Origin: Candidatus Endomicrobium neocapritermitis
GTDB taxonomy: Bacteria; Elusimicrobiota; Endomicrobiia; Endomicrobiales; Endomicrobiaceae
Assembly: GCA_009778325.1 (NCBI GenBank)
Contig: WRJZ01000046.1
Span: forward strand, 1 to 64,000
DNA: 64,000 bases
Direction: 5' to 3'
A model generated the notes under the pieces. That model was not told the DNA's origin and ran no database searches. It saw nothing but the letters and a program-made list of their open reading frames with translations. Shown here one piece after another: positions 27,948 to 36,831 of the stretch (positions within the stretch are counted from its first letter, which is position 1; every line of letters starts with the position of its first letter). Made by a program: the position numbers and the translations under genes.

Positions 27948-28943
27948 TTATCGTCTCATTATTATTGAATCAAAAAGAGAAATTCCTTTGGGAATTATGG
28001 TTTTAAATCCAACTATAGTATTTGAAAGTGTTACATTCTTGCTTATCTTCGAACCGTTCCAGACAATTGCTTTTTCTAAAACGACATTATCACCTATTTC
28101 ACAGTTTTCAGATATAACAGAATAAGGTTTTATTACGACATTTTTTCCTATTTTAACATTTTTTCCTATAAAACACGGATATTCAATTTTTACGTCTTTT
28201 CGTGATTGTTCATTATACGACGATGCACTTTTTATTTTAACTTTTCCGTCTAAAACATCGAAAATACCTTTTTTATATTCCGAAATATTTCCTATGTCAG
28301 TCCAGTATTCTTTCATTACATAACCATAAATATTTTTTTTATTTTTTAAAAGCAGCGGGAACAAGTCCATGCTGAAATCAAAAAATTTATTTGCCGGAAT
28401 ATATTTAAATATTTCAGGCTCAAAAACATATATTCCCGTATTTATAGTATTGACAAAAATATCTTTCCATTTTGGTTTTTCAATAAAAGACTTTATTTTT
28501 CCATTTGAGTCAGGCAATATTATTCCATATTCGAATTTAGCATCAATTTCTTTTAAAACTACAGTGGCAAGGGATTTCTTTTTTTTATGAAATTCTAATA
28601 CTTTTTTAAGATTTATGTCTGTAAGTCCGTCACCTGATATAACTACAAAAGTATTATCGAAAAATTTCTCATGTTTTTTTATAGCTCCGGCAGTGCCAAG
28701 AAGTTCTTTTTCCGCTGAATAAATTACATTTAACCCTGATTTGTTATTTTTAAAATAATCTGTAATAACCTCAGGGCAATGATAAAGATTTATACAGGCA
28801 TCTTTAAATCCATATTTTTTTAGGTTTTCAACAGTATGGTATAAAGCTGGTTTTTCTATTATTGGAACCATTGGTTTTGGTATATCATAAGTCAAAGGTC
28901 GCAAACGAGTACTGGCTCCGGCAGCTAAAATAAATGCTTTCAT
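27948..28943 (-). CDS. Sugar-1-phosphate nucleotidyltransferase
   Basis: A 331-residue NDP-sugar pyrophosphorylase. The Rossmann-type domain (1-235) begins FILAAGASTRLRPLT with the IPKPMVPI substrate block and has SGDGLTDI as the metal-binding loop. The C-terminal ~85 residues are a left-handed beta helix of hexapeptide-like units (IGKNVKIGKNVVIKP). The type fits mannose-1-phosphate guanylyltransferase or glucose-1-phosphate thymidylyl/uridylyltransferase; the base and sugar cannot be decided. It is downstream of GH81 on the same strand with a 63-base gap and is closed by the hairpin before rimP. Confidence 0.85.
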   Translation of the reverse strand: MKAFILAAGASTRLRPLTYDIPKPMVPIIEKPALYHTVENLKKYGFKDACINLYHCPEVITDYFKNNKSGLNVIYSAEKELLGTAGAIKKHEKFFDNTFVVISGDGLTDINLKKVLEFHKKKKSLATVVLKEIDAKFEYGIILPDSNGKIKSFIEKPKWKDIFVNTINTGIYVFEPEIFKYIPANKFFDFSMDLFPLLLKNKKNIYGYVMKEYWTDIGNISEYKKGIFDVLDGKVKIKSASSYNEQSRKDVKIEYPCFIGKNVKIGKNVVIKPYSVISENCEIGDNVVLEKAIVWNGSKISKNVTLSNTIVGFKTIIPKGISLFDSIIMRR

Positions 28944-29006
28944 TGAGTTAAGCCTTTGTAATATTATTTTCCGTCATTTATTGTGTAAATCATACAAAAT
29001 CAAAAT

Positions 29007-31313
29007 TCATTCTAATTCCGTAGAAAATTTGATTTGTTTAGGCAAAACTTTTAATTTTCCTAAAAATTCATTATTATGTCTTGAATAGAATTTAAATGTC
29101 TTATTTTTATTATATGGATTGTAACATACATAATAAAAATTGCCTTTTTCATTATTAAAAACATTAAACGACGGAATATTTGAATATATATTTGTGTTTA
29201 CTCTGCCTAAAACACTTAAATTATTTATCCAATAATATGTGAAAGTTTTCAGACCATTATCAGTCGCAATATCATTATTATATTTCAATAATGCTTCCGT
29301 TGCGTTATACAGGGCTTGAAACGGCAATATTACGTCTTCCCAAACATTTTCTTTTCCGTTATTTCGATAAATCATATATTCATAGTTTATTCTTACATAA
29401 TCCGGACAGTATCCTAAATATAAAGATGCCGGGGTTATTGGCAGAAATTGTATCCCATGAATATACTCTATCTTAACCGGTTTCCACCATATTCCGTATT
29501 TTACTTTTCCGCCAAAAAGTATGCCGATAGATTTGGGGTCATATTCTAAAGGATATATGTCATTGTCTATATCAAAATAATATTCTTTTATCGCCGAGTA
29601 TTCAGTAGCGTAACCCCAAATACCTAAATTCTTATATCTATCATTGCCTGTAATCAACCCCCATAAATATATACCTGCCCATGCATTCATAGATTCGGAA
29701 CTTGACTCTTGATCATTCCCGTCGTCAGATTTAGCAAACCCGTTAGCATAACAATGGCCTTCGTATATATCCATTGAACGCATAAAAGGGAATAATTTAT
29801 CTTTTCTAAAAGGAGAATTAGCATCCCTGATTAATAATTCAATAAATTTTCCGTATTCTTTTTGAAAGTTTTTATCATACATCGCAACTATCGCGCAAGC
29901 ATATATAAAATATCCGTAATGGAAATGATGGTCGTTAAATAATTCATTTCCAAATTCTGGCTCGTGTGCTATCAAAGAACCCCAAATATAATTATAAGAA
30001 AAATACCTGTTTTCTTTTTCGGAAAAATATGTAAACCAATCAATTAGAGATAACTTCAATTTTTTGATGAGTTCATCTCTTATCTGCATCTCATTAATTT
30101 GTTCTGCCACTGGAATTAACGACGCTACCTTCCAAAGCTGCTTACAATATTTATAAATCTTAGTTTCGTCAAGAGTTATGCATTGTTCAGATAACAACAG
30201 CTCTTTTAAATGCTGCTTATTAGATAAATTTACATTCGGCAAATATGGAAGTATTCCGTTGAAGTTGTTATATGTTTCAAACTTATTGTCCGTAATTAAT
30301 TTCATATTTCCGCGAATTGTATAGAACTCTTGGTTTAAATATTGATTGTTTTGAGAATTTTTATAGTGATGAGGAAGAATGGCAAGGATTGTTGCTTTTT
30401 GAGAGTTTTGTTTTGAAACCGTTGAAACTCTATATATGCTATGCACTACGTTTTTATTCTTTTCAATCTTCCAATATACTTTTGTATCTTTTATGAACGC
30501 ATATGCATATTTGCTCCATTGCTTTAAATCATCTTTGCTTTTCATTAAGCCTATTGATAAATAACGCTTATTTTTCGGCATTATTATGTCTATGCAATTA
30601 ACGCCGCTAAAAATAAAAGCAGAACCGCTTGGAGGAAATATGCCGTAAACCTTCTTTTCCTGAGCTTCGCTTTCAAATTCTACAACTGCAAAATTACAAC
30701 TAATTTTCTCCCCTTCCGATATTTCAATTCCTGTTTCATCATATAATTTTAATTTACCTTCACTTATTTCAGGAGGCAAAACTATTCTGGGATTCATTCC
30801 TTTTGAGAAATTAAAATATGTAAATATAAATCCTTGCCCTAACGTGGATTCAAAATATTTTGATTTGTCATTGATATCGACCCATTTAGTTGTAATTGCC
30901 CAATCCGAATAACCGGACACTTTAACATCGGATGATACTAAAACATTATTATTATATGTGCCTTGCACTAATATCTGTTTTCTATAAGGAGCTACTGTTT
31001 CTTTACCATAATATGCGATATCTCCATCTACATAAACATCAGGATATGAAATATACAATCCTGTTTTGTCACATTTATAACATAGAGGATACGCATACAT
31101 ATAACTTGAATATTGGGTTGACAATGCTGATGACCACCATTTATCGGTAGGAATGCGTGATTTTAAATTTGAAGTTTTATACTGATATGTTATTTCTTGA
31201 TCATACACTATTTGATATGATGCCTTTTCAGCTTTAGCAATATCATTGTCATAACAAAAACCTAAATTATAAACGCCTGTTAATAAAATAACTATTAATA
31301 TAAATTTATTCAT
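29007..31313 (-). CDS. Secreted GH81 endo-1,3-beta-glucanase
   Basis: A 768-residue secreted hydrolase expected to cleave beta-1,3-glucans such as fungal wall glucan, paramylon or callose. A signal peptide occupies residues ~1-20. The start chosen is the ATG at 31313, where the signal peptide begins; an upstream ATG at 31355 would add an odd charged tail. The catalytic pattern of GH81 is seen: NDHHFHYGYF with Asp461, then NDQESSSESMNAW with Glu536 and Glu540. The 4-residue spacing of the two Glu and their distance from Asp agree with characterised GH81 enzymes. It lies just after the radical SAM gene (stop at 31319) in an operon with carbohydrate-related genes. Confidence 0.88.
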   Translation of the reverse strand: MNKFILIVILLTGVYNLGFCYDNDIAKAEKASYQIVYDQEITYQYKTSNLKSRIPTDKWWSSALSTQYSSYMYAYPLCYKCDKTGLYISYPDVYVDGDIAYYGKETVAPYRKQILVQGTYNNNVLVSSDVKVSGYSDWAITTKWVDINDKSKYFESTLGQGFIFTYFNFSKGMNPRIVLPPEISEGKLKLYDETGIEISEGEKISCNFAVVEFESEAQEKKVYGIFPPSGSAFIFSGVNCIDIIMPKNKRYLSIGLMKSKDDLKQWSKYAYAFIKDTKVYWKIEKNKNVVHSIYRVSTVSKQNSQKATILAILPHHYKNSQNNQYLNQEFYTIRGNMKLITDNKFETYNNFNGILPYLPNVNLSNKQHLKELLLSEQCITLDETKIYKYCKQLWKVASLIPVAEQINEMQIRDELIKKLKLSLIDWFTYFSEKENRYFSYNYIWGSLIAHEPEFGNELFNDHHFHYGYFIYACAIVAMYDKNFQKEYGKFIELLIRDANSPFRKDKLFPFMRSMDIYEGHCYANGFAKSDDGNDQESSSESMNAWAGIYLWGLITGNDRYKNLGIWGYATEYSAIKEYYFDIDNDIYPLEYDPKSIGILFGGKVKYGIWWKPVKIEYIHGIQFLPITPASLYLGYCPDYVRINYEYMIYRNNGKENVWEDVILPFQALYNATEALLKYNNDIATDNGLKTFTYYWINNLSVLGRVNTNIYSNIPSFNVFNNEKGNFYYVCYNPYNKNKTFKFYSRHNNEFLGKLKVLPKQIKFSTELE

Positions 31314-31318
31314 AAACT

Positions 31319-32932
31319 TTAATATATTGTTATCTCTTTTATGAAAATATCCCATTCAAAATTACTTTTTGTAGAAATATAAAACAAACCGTTAATATCG
31401 GATAAATTCTTTTCTTTTAAATCTATTTCATAGTTGCAATACTCCATTCCGATTTCAACATCTTTAATACTTGCGTGATGCGAATCTGTTTTTTCTCCAA
31501 ACCCTATTTCATTAATGAATATATTTTTTGAAGCTTTGAGAACAAATTTTATTTTGCTCGCATTTATAAATTCAATACTCTTGCTTCTGTCATTTAAAGC
31601 AAATATTTCAGACGCTAAAAAATATATGCCTGCCCAACTTTCATTGCCCTTGCTATGCAATCTCATAACATAAAATCCTTCTTTATCATAACAGTGGTTA
31701 TCAATTAACAAAGATATGCCGTTCTTCTCTCCCATCAATTTATATCCGCATTGTTTTTGATGAGAATATACGCTAAAAGGCAAATCAGCTTTCTTACGGC
31801 AAATATTTTTGTATTTTAAAAGTTCATTGTTAAAATTATTACCTAACGCAAGGTCATTAATTACATTATTTCCTGCAAACTCTTCGCATAATAATCTTTT
31901 TAACAAATCGTTATAATTATAATGCGAAGGATTTAACACATCTCTTTCATTAAACTCATCCTTAGAATAAGTCCCCCAGTTATAGAGCAATTGAAAGTGA
32001 ACCATAACGCCATATTGCCTTGCCAACTTGATAAAAGGAATTATTTCAACATAATTATTATTTTGAACAACAAAATTCAGCTGTATCCAAGTTTTTTGCA
32101 ATTTTGACAAAAATTCTATATTTTCCCAAAGCTTCTTCCAATTTCCTCCGGGTCTGTTTATGTCGTATGTTTTCTCCGTAGCCGCATCAACCGATATTTC
32201 TATTCTTGTTATTTTTCTCTTAATAAAATCGTTAATTTTTTCCCAATACTCTTTTGTAAATAACACCCCGTTCGTTTGTATTACGATACTTTTAATATTT
32301 TTCAGCTCTTTTTCAATATAATTACGTAACATTTTCGTATCAAGCTCGTTAACCGTTATTTCTCCATACGAACCTAAAAAAATAGTTTCCGCATTTTCAA
32401 GAAATTGCATTCTGCGGGTTTCAAGCAATTTCCATTCTTCTTCGGTTTTAGAATCTTTTGTAATAAAATCACTCCTGCACGATGTACATTTTAAATTGCA
32501 TTTTGAGCTTGTCGCAAGAGTTAAGTTTATGGGATAATTTTCAAGCGTAGTAATTTTATTTTCTATACACTTATGCTCATGCTCATTTATCCCTTGAGTA
32601 AAGTAATCATTTAAAATTTTTGCCTTATCATTTTTAATTGAGACAGGCCCTGTACCTGATATTAAATGACAACAATAGTCCCCGCAAAATTTAAAAGAAC
32701 CGTTTAAAACAGATTCTCTAAATTGCTTAGCCATATTGCCGTTCCAAATATCTCTAATTAAATTCTTAGTCTTAAAAATATTTCCCAAAGGCGGCATACC
32801 GTTTTGGTCAGACCAAGCGCAAAAATATATATCGCCATTATCTTTTATCTTTAAGTCTCTAAACGGCACATTACAAAAACGGTCATAATAATAAATTTTG
32901 TTATATCTTACATTCTGAATATATTTGTTCAT
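31319..32932 (-). CDS. Radical SAM protein with N-terminal SPASM-like and C-terminal CBM-like domains
   Basis: A 537-residue protein of unusual order. Residues ~15-100 have a SPASM-like Cys set (FCNVPF, YFCAW, CGDYCCH) that could hold an auxiliary Fe-S cluster. The radical SAM domain follows, with Cys145, Cys149 and Cys152 in CNLKCTSC, and runs to about 350. The C-terminal ~170 residues (SWAGIYFLA, IKFVLKASK, YEIDLKEKNLSDINGLFYIS) resemble the beta-sandwich carbohydrate-binding modules attached to cellulases. No signal peptide is present, so it is cytoplasmic. It sits between a CBM9-like lipoprotein and GH81. The substrate is unknown; a modification of sugar or glycoprotein is a guess. Confidence 0.75.
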   Translation of the reverse strand: MNKYIQNVRYNKIYYYDRFCNVPFRDLKIKDNGDIYFCAWSDQNGMPPLGNIFKTKNLIRDIWNGNMAKQFRESVLNGSFKFCGDYCCHLISGTGPVSIKNDKAKILNDYFTQGINEHEHKCIENKITTLENYPINLTLATSSKCNLKCTSCRSDFITKDSKTEEEWKLLETRRMQFLENAETIFLGSYGEITVNELDTKMLRNYIEKELKNIKSIVIQTNGVLFTKEYWEKINDFIKRKITRIEISVDAATEKTYDINRPGGNWKKLWENIEFLSKLQKTWIQLNFVVQNNNYVEIIPFIKLARQYGVMVHFQLLYNWGTYSKDEFNERDVLNPSHYNYNDLLKRLLCEEFAGNNVINDLALGNNFNNELLKYKNICRKKADLPFSVYSHQKQCGYKLMGEKNGISLLIDNHCYDKEGFYVMRLHSKGNESWAGIYFLASEIFALNDRSKSIEFINASKIKFVLKASKNIFINEIGFGEKTDSHHASIKDVEIGMEYCNYEIDLKEKNLSDINGLFYISTKSNFEWDIFIKEITIY

Positions 32933-32951
32933 ATTTAGATTCTCATAAAAA

Positions 32952-33704
32952 TTATCGCTTAATTAATTCCAATGTCCCGAATTTATCAGAATTCATATAG
33001 CCGGTATCACCCTGTCCGGGAGTACTTCCATAAAAACATTCTCTTCCTTCGCCGTTATTATCTCCGTAAGCTACGGTAAATCCCATTTTTTTACCGGCAA
33101 AGAGTTTTATTTTGTTGCTCTCATTTGATTCTGATTTAGGATCATATTTATTTGAATAGACTGTTACAGCCATTTTCCAAACATATTTATCGCCATTTTT
33201 CGATATCACATAATTCACCGAATCAGGAAATATTTTCGGCTGACCGTCGGAATCAATATCTATCACTTCGCCGGTGTGCATAACATGATACGCAAAAGCA
33301 TTATTATTTTGATGGTGATCTCCGCCTTTATGCGATTCATCAATAAAAATTTCTACACAATCTCCCTGCCAATAATTCTCAAAACCATCTTCAAGCCAAT
33401 TCATTAAAAGTTTGTCACTAATCTCTACAAGTAAAAAAATCTTATCATCTCTCCATACGACTTTAAATCTTCCTGCAAAATCAGGCGAAGGAGTCCCAAC
33501 ATAGCATTGATTTATAGGATACCATGCAACTTTTTCCCAAATTTTTTCTTTCACTTCAGCGTTAATTTTTATATCTTCATCAGAATATAAAGCATAATAA
33601 TATCCATGTTCTTCATTATTTTTTTGATTAGCAATAATTGCTGTGCCGCAAGACTGAATACAAATAAATAATAATAAACATAACACAAAAAAAAATTTAT
33701 TCAT
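32952..33704 (-). CDS. CBM9-like carbohydrate-binding lipoprotein
   Basis: A 250-residue protein with a lipoprotein-type signal peptide (IQSC near residue 19). The mature part is a CBM9-like/DOMON-type sandwich: 'INAEVKEKIWEKVAWYPI', 'FKVVWRDDKIFLLVEISD', 'DCVEIFIDESHKG'. CBM9 modules bind the ends of plant and fungal polysaccharides. There is no catalytic domain. It is 19 bases before the radical SAM-CBM gene, so these belong to one operon with GH81. Likely task: surface capture of glucan for the neighbouring hydrolases (inference). Confidence 0.8.
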   Translation of the reverse strand: MNKFFFVLCLLLFICIQSCGTAIIANQKNNEEHGYYYALYSDEDIKINAEVKEKIWEKVAWYPINQCYVGTPSPDFAGRFKVVWRDDKIFLLVEISDKLLMNWLEDGFENYWQGDCVEIFIDESHKGGDHHQNNNAFAYHVMHTGEVIDIDSDGQPKIFPDSVNYVISKNGDKYVWKMAVTVYSNKYDPKSESNESNKIKLFAGKKMGFTVAYGDNNGEGRECFYGSTPGQGDTGYMNSDKFGTLELIKR

Positions 33705-33803
33705 TGCACACGCTCCGTTCTATTTTAAATTTTGAATCTGACACAGCTTTAATATTAGCGTATATAATAGTTTTTTGGACATCCGATAGATGATGTTCCA
33801 AAT

Positions 33804-34490
33804 TTAATTATCATTTGCCAATTTCGTAACAGCTTTAGAATATGCTTCTGAATTTAATGTATGCCCTCCGTTTTCAAAAATAAATATTTCTACCATACCT
33901 TCATTTTCTTTAAGTTCTTTTTCCGCAATATATGTTTCATTAACAGAAACAACTTTATCCTTATCTCCATGAAACAAATAAAATTTCTTCCCTTTGGCAT
34001 TAAAGATATACTGTCCGGAATCAAAGCGCCGCAACTTACTGCCGCTTATTGAGGCGCAGGAATAAAACGAATCGGGATAGCGCAAAAGAAGATTTATTGC
34101 AAGCATTCCGCCTGCCGACGTGCCTGCCGTATAAACTTTATCAATGTCAATTTTATATTTTGTATTTAACTCTCCGATCGCTTTTTCTATTTTATTGTAT
34201 ATATCCGCAATATCGGCATCAGTTTTGATATCGCCATAATTAATATCAAACCCGATAATAATAAATTTCTTTTTTTCCGCATTAAATTCCCAACGTTCTA
34301 CTTCTTGTTTAAAAGACATTCCCCAACCATGCAATATCACAAGAACTTTCGCATGATTATTCTCTATTGCTTTTGGCAAATAAATAACATAATTCTCTTC
34401 TTGATTTTTTATTTTTTCATACGTATAACCTGCCGTATAAAAATTAAAAAGAACTCCTAAAATAAATACTATCCTAATAAAATAATTCAC
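33804..34490 (-). CDS. Secreted alpha/beta-hydrolase esterase, paralog 1
   Basis: A 228-residue alpha/beta hydrolase of the PHB-depolymerase/feruloyl-esterase type. After a signal peptide comes the oxyanion block LVILHGWG, the nucleophile elbow GTSAGG (Ser125) and the terminal His in GGHT; the Asp is probably in FHGDKDKVV. I use the GTG at 34490 because AAGGAG lies ~7 bases before it and the paralog at 36687 starts at the same residue (NYFI). Likely substrates are acetyl or feruloyl esters on polysaccharide. It shares about two-thirds of its residues with the paralog on the other side of purM. Confidence 0.82.
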   Translation of the reverse strand: MNYFIRIVFILGVLFNFYTAGYTYEKIKNQEENYVIYLPKAIENNHAKVLVILHGWGMSFKQEVERWEFNAEKKKFIIIGFDINYGDIKTDADIADIYNKIEKAIGELNTKYKIDIDKVYTAGTSAGGMLAINLLLRYPDSFYSCASISGSKLRRFDSGQYIFNAKGKKFYLFHGDKDKVVSVNETYIAEKELKENEGMVEIFIFENGGHTLNSEAYSKAVTKLANDN

Positions 34491-34562
34491 ATGCACGCTC
34501 CTTGTTTATATTTTTGATGTATTATGCGATAAATTCTTTTCGATACCCTCTTACTTTTTATT

Positions 34563-34580
34563 TATTATTAGTCATATATT
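34563..34580 (+). other. Leftover half of the cluster-type promoter
   Basis: TTATTAGTCATATATTA here matches the 5' part of the promoter at 36743-36779 (GTTAGTCATATATTA), in the same position and orientation relative to the paralogous esterase. The second half-site and -10 are missing, and no plus-strand gene follows. It is best explained as a remnant of duplication. Confidence 0.45.
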
Positions 34581-34599
34581 ACCTTTTTTATTTTTCGTA

Positions 34600-35769
34600 T
34601 CAATAAATATATGAATTGCCGTTGTGTTTTATAACGACTTTATTTTGCGTCGGATTATCATTCTTTTCAACTTTTCCTATAACTTTTGCATCTATATTAT
34701 ATTTTTTGATTACATTGATAATTTCATCGGCATTATTTTCATTGCAGTATAATTCCATTCTATGTCCCATATTAAACACGCTGAACATTTCTTTATCCGG
34801 AATATTTCCTGCAGATTGTATTTCTTTAAATATTTCAGGAACATCGAAAAGATTATCCTTTATATAAACCAATCCCTTGCCGAAATTTTTACTCTTCATA
34901 ATGCCGCCGCCGGTGCAATGGATAATAGCGTGAACTTCATTAAATTTTTTATCTAATATTTCGTTAATTACCGGCAAATATGTTCTTGTAGGAGAAAGCA
35001 AAGCTTCTCCTACCGTTTGATTAGAGGCGCTTATTTTATCAGTCAATCTGTATTTACCTGAATAAATTTTCTCTTTATCTATCGTTGTCGAATACGTCTC
35101 GGGATAATTATCTTTATAATAAGACGACAATAAAACATGTCTTGCTAAAGTAAAACCGTTAGATCCTATTCCGGAATTATAAGAATTTTCATAAACTGAC
35201 TTTCCGTATGAACCCAATGCTATAATAACATCGTCCTCTTTGATATTGTCGCAAGTCAAAACTTTAGAGCGCTCAATCCTTGCAAAAACCGTAGAATCAA
35301 CAATTACAGTCGGCGTTAAATCTCCGATATCGGCAGTTTCACCTCCGGCCATATAAATATTAATATTATATTTTTTTAAACGCTGAATAACCTCGTCATA
35401 TCCTTCTATTACGGCTTTTAAAATATTTTTGTCAATCCTATGAGCGTTTCTTCCTATTGTATTTGAGACTATAAAATTATTTACCGCTCCTACGCAAAGC
35501 ATATCATCTATATTCATTACAAGCGAATCCTGAGCAATCCCTTTGAAAATTTCAGCATCGCCTGTTTCTTTATAATATAAATATGCCAATATTGATTTCG
35601 TTCCGGCTCCGTCTGCGTGTATTACGGAGCAATAATTTTCATCACCGGCTATATCCGGAACTATCTTACAAAAAGCTCCCGGATACAAACCTCTATTTTG
35701 CGTTTTAATCGCTTCTTTAACGTCTTCTTTTGTCGGTGATACGCCTCTTGATAAATAAGACTCCGCCAT
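34600..35769 (-). CDS. purM: Phosphoribosylformylglycinamidine cyclo-ligase (AIR synthetase)
   Basis: A 389-residue enzyme of purine synthesis converting FGAM to AIR with ATP. The protein starts YLSRGVS, has the HADGAGTKS block (~51-59), MNIDDMLCVGA, and MAGGETAD, all PurM signatures. The length and sequence resemble the longer Bacteroidota-type PurM rather than the ~345-residue E. coli form. A strong GGAGG site precedes the ATG. It lies alone between two paralogous esterases with no other pur genes, so it seems to have been inserted here or stranded. Confidence 0.93.
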   Translation of the reverse strand: MAESYLSRGVSPTKEDVKEAIKTQNRGLYPGAFCKIVPDIAGDENYCSVIHADGAGTKSILAYLYYKETGDAEIFKGIAQDSLVMNIDDMLCVGAVNNFIVSNTIGRNAHRIDKNILKAVIEGYDEVIQRLKKYNINIYMAGGETADIGDLTPTVIVDSTVFARIERSKVLTCDNIKEDDVIIALGSYGKSVYENSYNSGIGSNGFTLARHVLLSSYYKDNYPETYSTTIDKEKIYSGKYRLTDKISASNQTVGEALLSPTRTYLPVINEILDKKFNEVHAIIHCTGGGIMKSKNFGKGLVYIKDNLFDVPEIFKEIQSAGNIPDKEMFSVFNMGHRMELYCNENNADEIINVIKKYNIDAKVIGKVEKNDNPTQNKVVIKHNGNSYIY

Positions 35770-36003
35770 TTAAACCTCCGTTCTCTAAAATTTAATATTT
35801 TTCAAGATTTAAACGCAAACAGATATGTTCTATGAAACGGATGTCTCTGTAAACCTAAAATATTCCCATTTTTTCAAAAGCGGTGTTAGGCTTGCCTAAC
35901 TGGTATTTTGTTAAAAAGACCTTATTCCACAGCAACCTGCACTCGAATGTCTTAATCGAGTGTTATTGTTTTATTCTATTAAAAACAGAGTTTTTCGAGC
36001 AAC
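35770..36003 (-). promoter_or_regulatory. Structured leader before purM
   Basis: The 234-base spacer holds two hairpins: GTTAGGC-TT-GCCTAAC (35885-35900) and CACTCGA...TCGAGTG (35940-35962). No T-tract follows either. It could be a regulatory leader of purM or the 3' end of the upstream esterase transcript. I do not recognise a known purine, ZTP, PRPP or THF riboswitch consensus. Confidence 0.3.
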
Positions 36004-36687
36004 CTAATTAATATTTGATAATTCCGTTATAGCCTTATAATATGCATCTGAAGTTAATGTATGTCCGCCATTTTTAAAAATAAACATTTCTACTATACCT
36101 CCATTTTTCTTAAGTTCTTTTTCCGCAATATATGCTTCCTCAATTGGAATGTATTTGTCATCATCCCCATGAAAAAAATAAAATTTCTTCTCTTTGGCGT
36201 TGCCAATATAGCGCTCAGATCCGGAAAACAGCTTGTTTCCGCTTACTGAAACACAGGCATAAAATGAATCCGGATATCGCAAAAGAAGGTCTATGGCAAA
36301 CAGTCCGCCTAGCGACGTACCTACCGTATAAACTTTATCGACTTCAATGTTGTATTTTGTATTTAATTCCCCTATTGCTTTTTCTATTTTATTATATATA
36401 TTTTCAATATCAGCGTCGTTTTTTATGCCTTTATAATCGATATCAAATCCTATAATAATAAACTTCTTCTTTTCCGCGTTGAATTCCCAGCGTTGAGCTT
36501 CTTCTTTGAAAGACATTTTCGAACTATGAAATACCACAAGTACTTTAGAAGGATTATCCCCTATTGCTTTTGGCAAATAAATAAAATATTTCTCTTCCTG
36601 ATTTTCTATTTTTTCATATGCACAAGCTGTCATACAAAAACTAAAAAAAACTCCTAAAATAAATACTATCTTGATAAAATAATTCAT
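36004..36687 (-). CDS. Secreted alpha/beta-hydrolase esterase, paralog 2
   Basis: A 227-residue paralog of the esterase at 33804-34490 with the same layout: signal peptide, LVVFHSSKM in the oxyanion region (the first copy has LVILHGWGM), nucleophile GTSLGG (Ser125), FHGDDDKY and GGHT. The loss of the HGWG glycine pair here may weaken the oxyanion hole. I use the ATG at 36687 (GAGGAG 8 bases upstream) because an upstream start would put a charged tail before the signal peptide. The gene is divergent from the biosynthetic cluster and shares its 145-base upstream region with that cluster's first promoter. Confidence 0.8.
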   Translation of the reverse strand: MNYFIKIVFILGVFFSFCMTACAYEKIENQEEKYFIYLPKAIGDNPSKVLVVFHSSKMSFKEEAQRWEFNAEKKKFIIIGFDIDYKGIKNDADIENIYNKIEKAIGELNTKYNIEVDKVYTVGTSLGGLFAIDLLLRYPDSFYACVSVSGNKLFSGSERYIGNAKEKKFYFFHGDDDKYIPIEEAYIAEKELKKNGGIVEMFIFKNGGHTLTSDAYYKAITELSNIN

Positions 36688-36742
36688 TCGCAGACTCCTC
36701 TTTGATGTATTATGAGACAAATTCTTTTCAGCTTGATTTTTA

Positions 36743-36779
36743 TTGACTGTTAGTCATATATTATATATATTATAAGTCC
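36743..36779 (+). promoter_or_regulatory. Cluster promoter P1 with paired TWAGTC half-sites
   Basis: -35 TTGACT (36743-36748), 17-base spacer, -10 TATATT (36766-36771). Half-site TTAGTCATAT begins at 36750 inside the spacer and TAAGTCCTAT at 36773 just after the -10, with G to G distance of 23. It reads towards the BtrH-like gene. The same arrangement occurs at 40993 and 62481. Confidence 0.75.
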
Positions 36780-36831
36780 TATTAATATTTTATATAAAAT
36801 TTACGGAAAATGGAAATTTCAATTTATATTT

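Noticed and set aside
35770-36003. Purine, ZTP, PRPP or THF riboswitch in front of purM
   Set aside because: None of the conserved loop or junction sequences of these classes could be found; only two simple hairpins are present.
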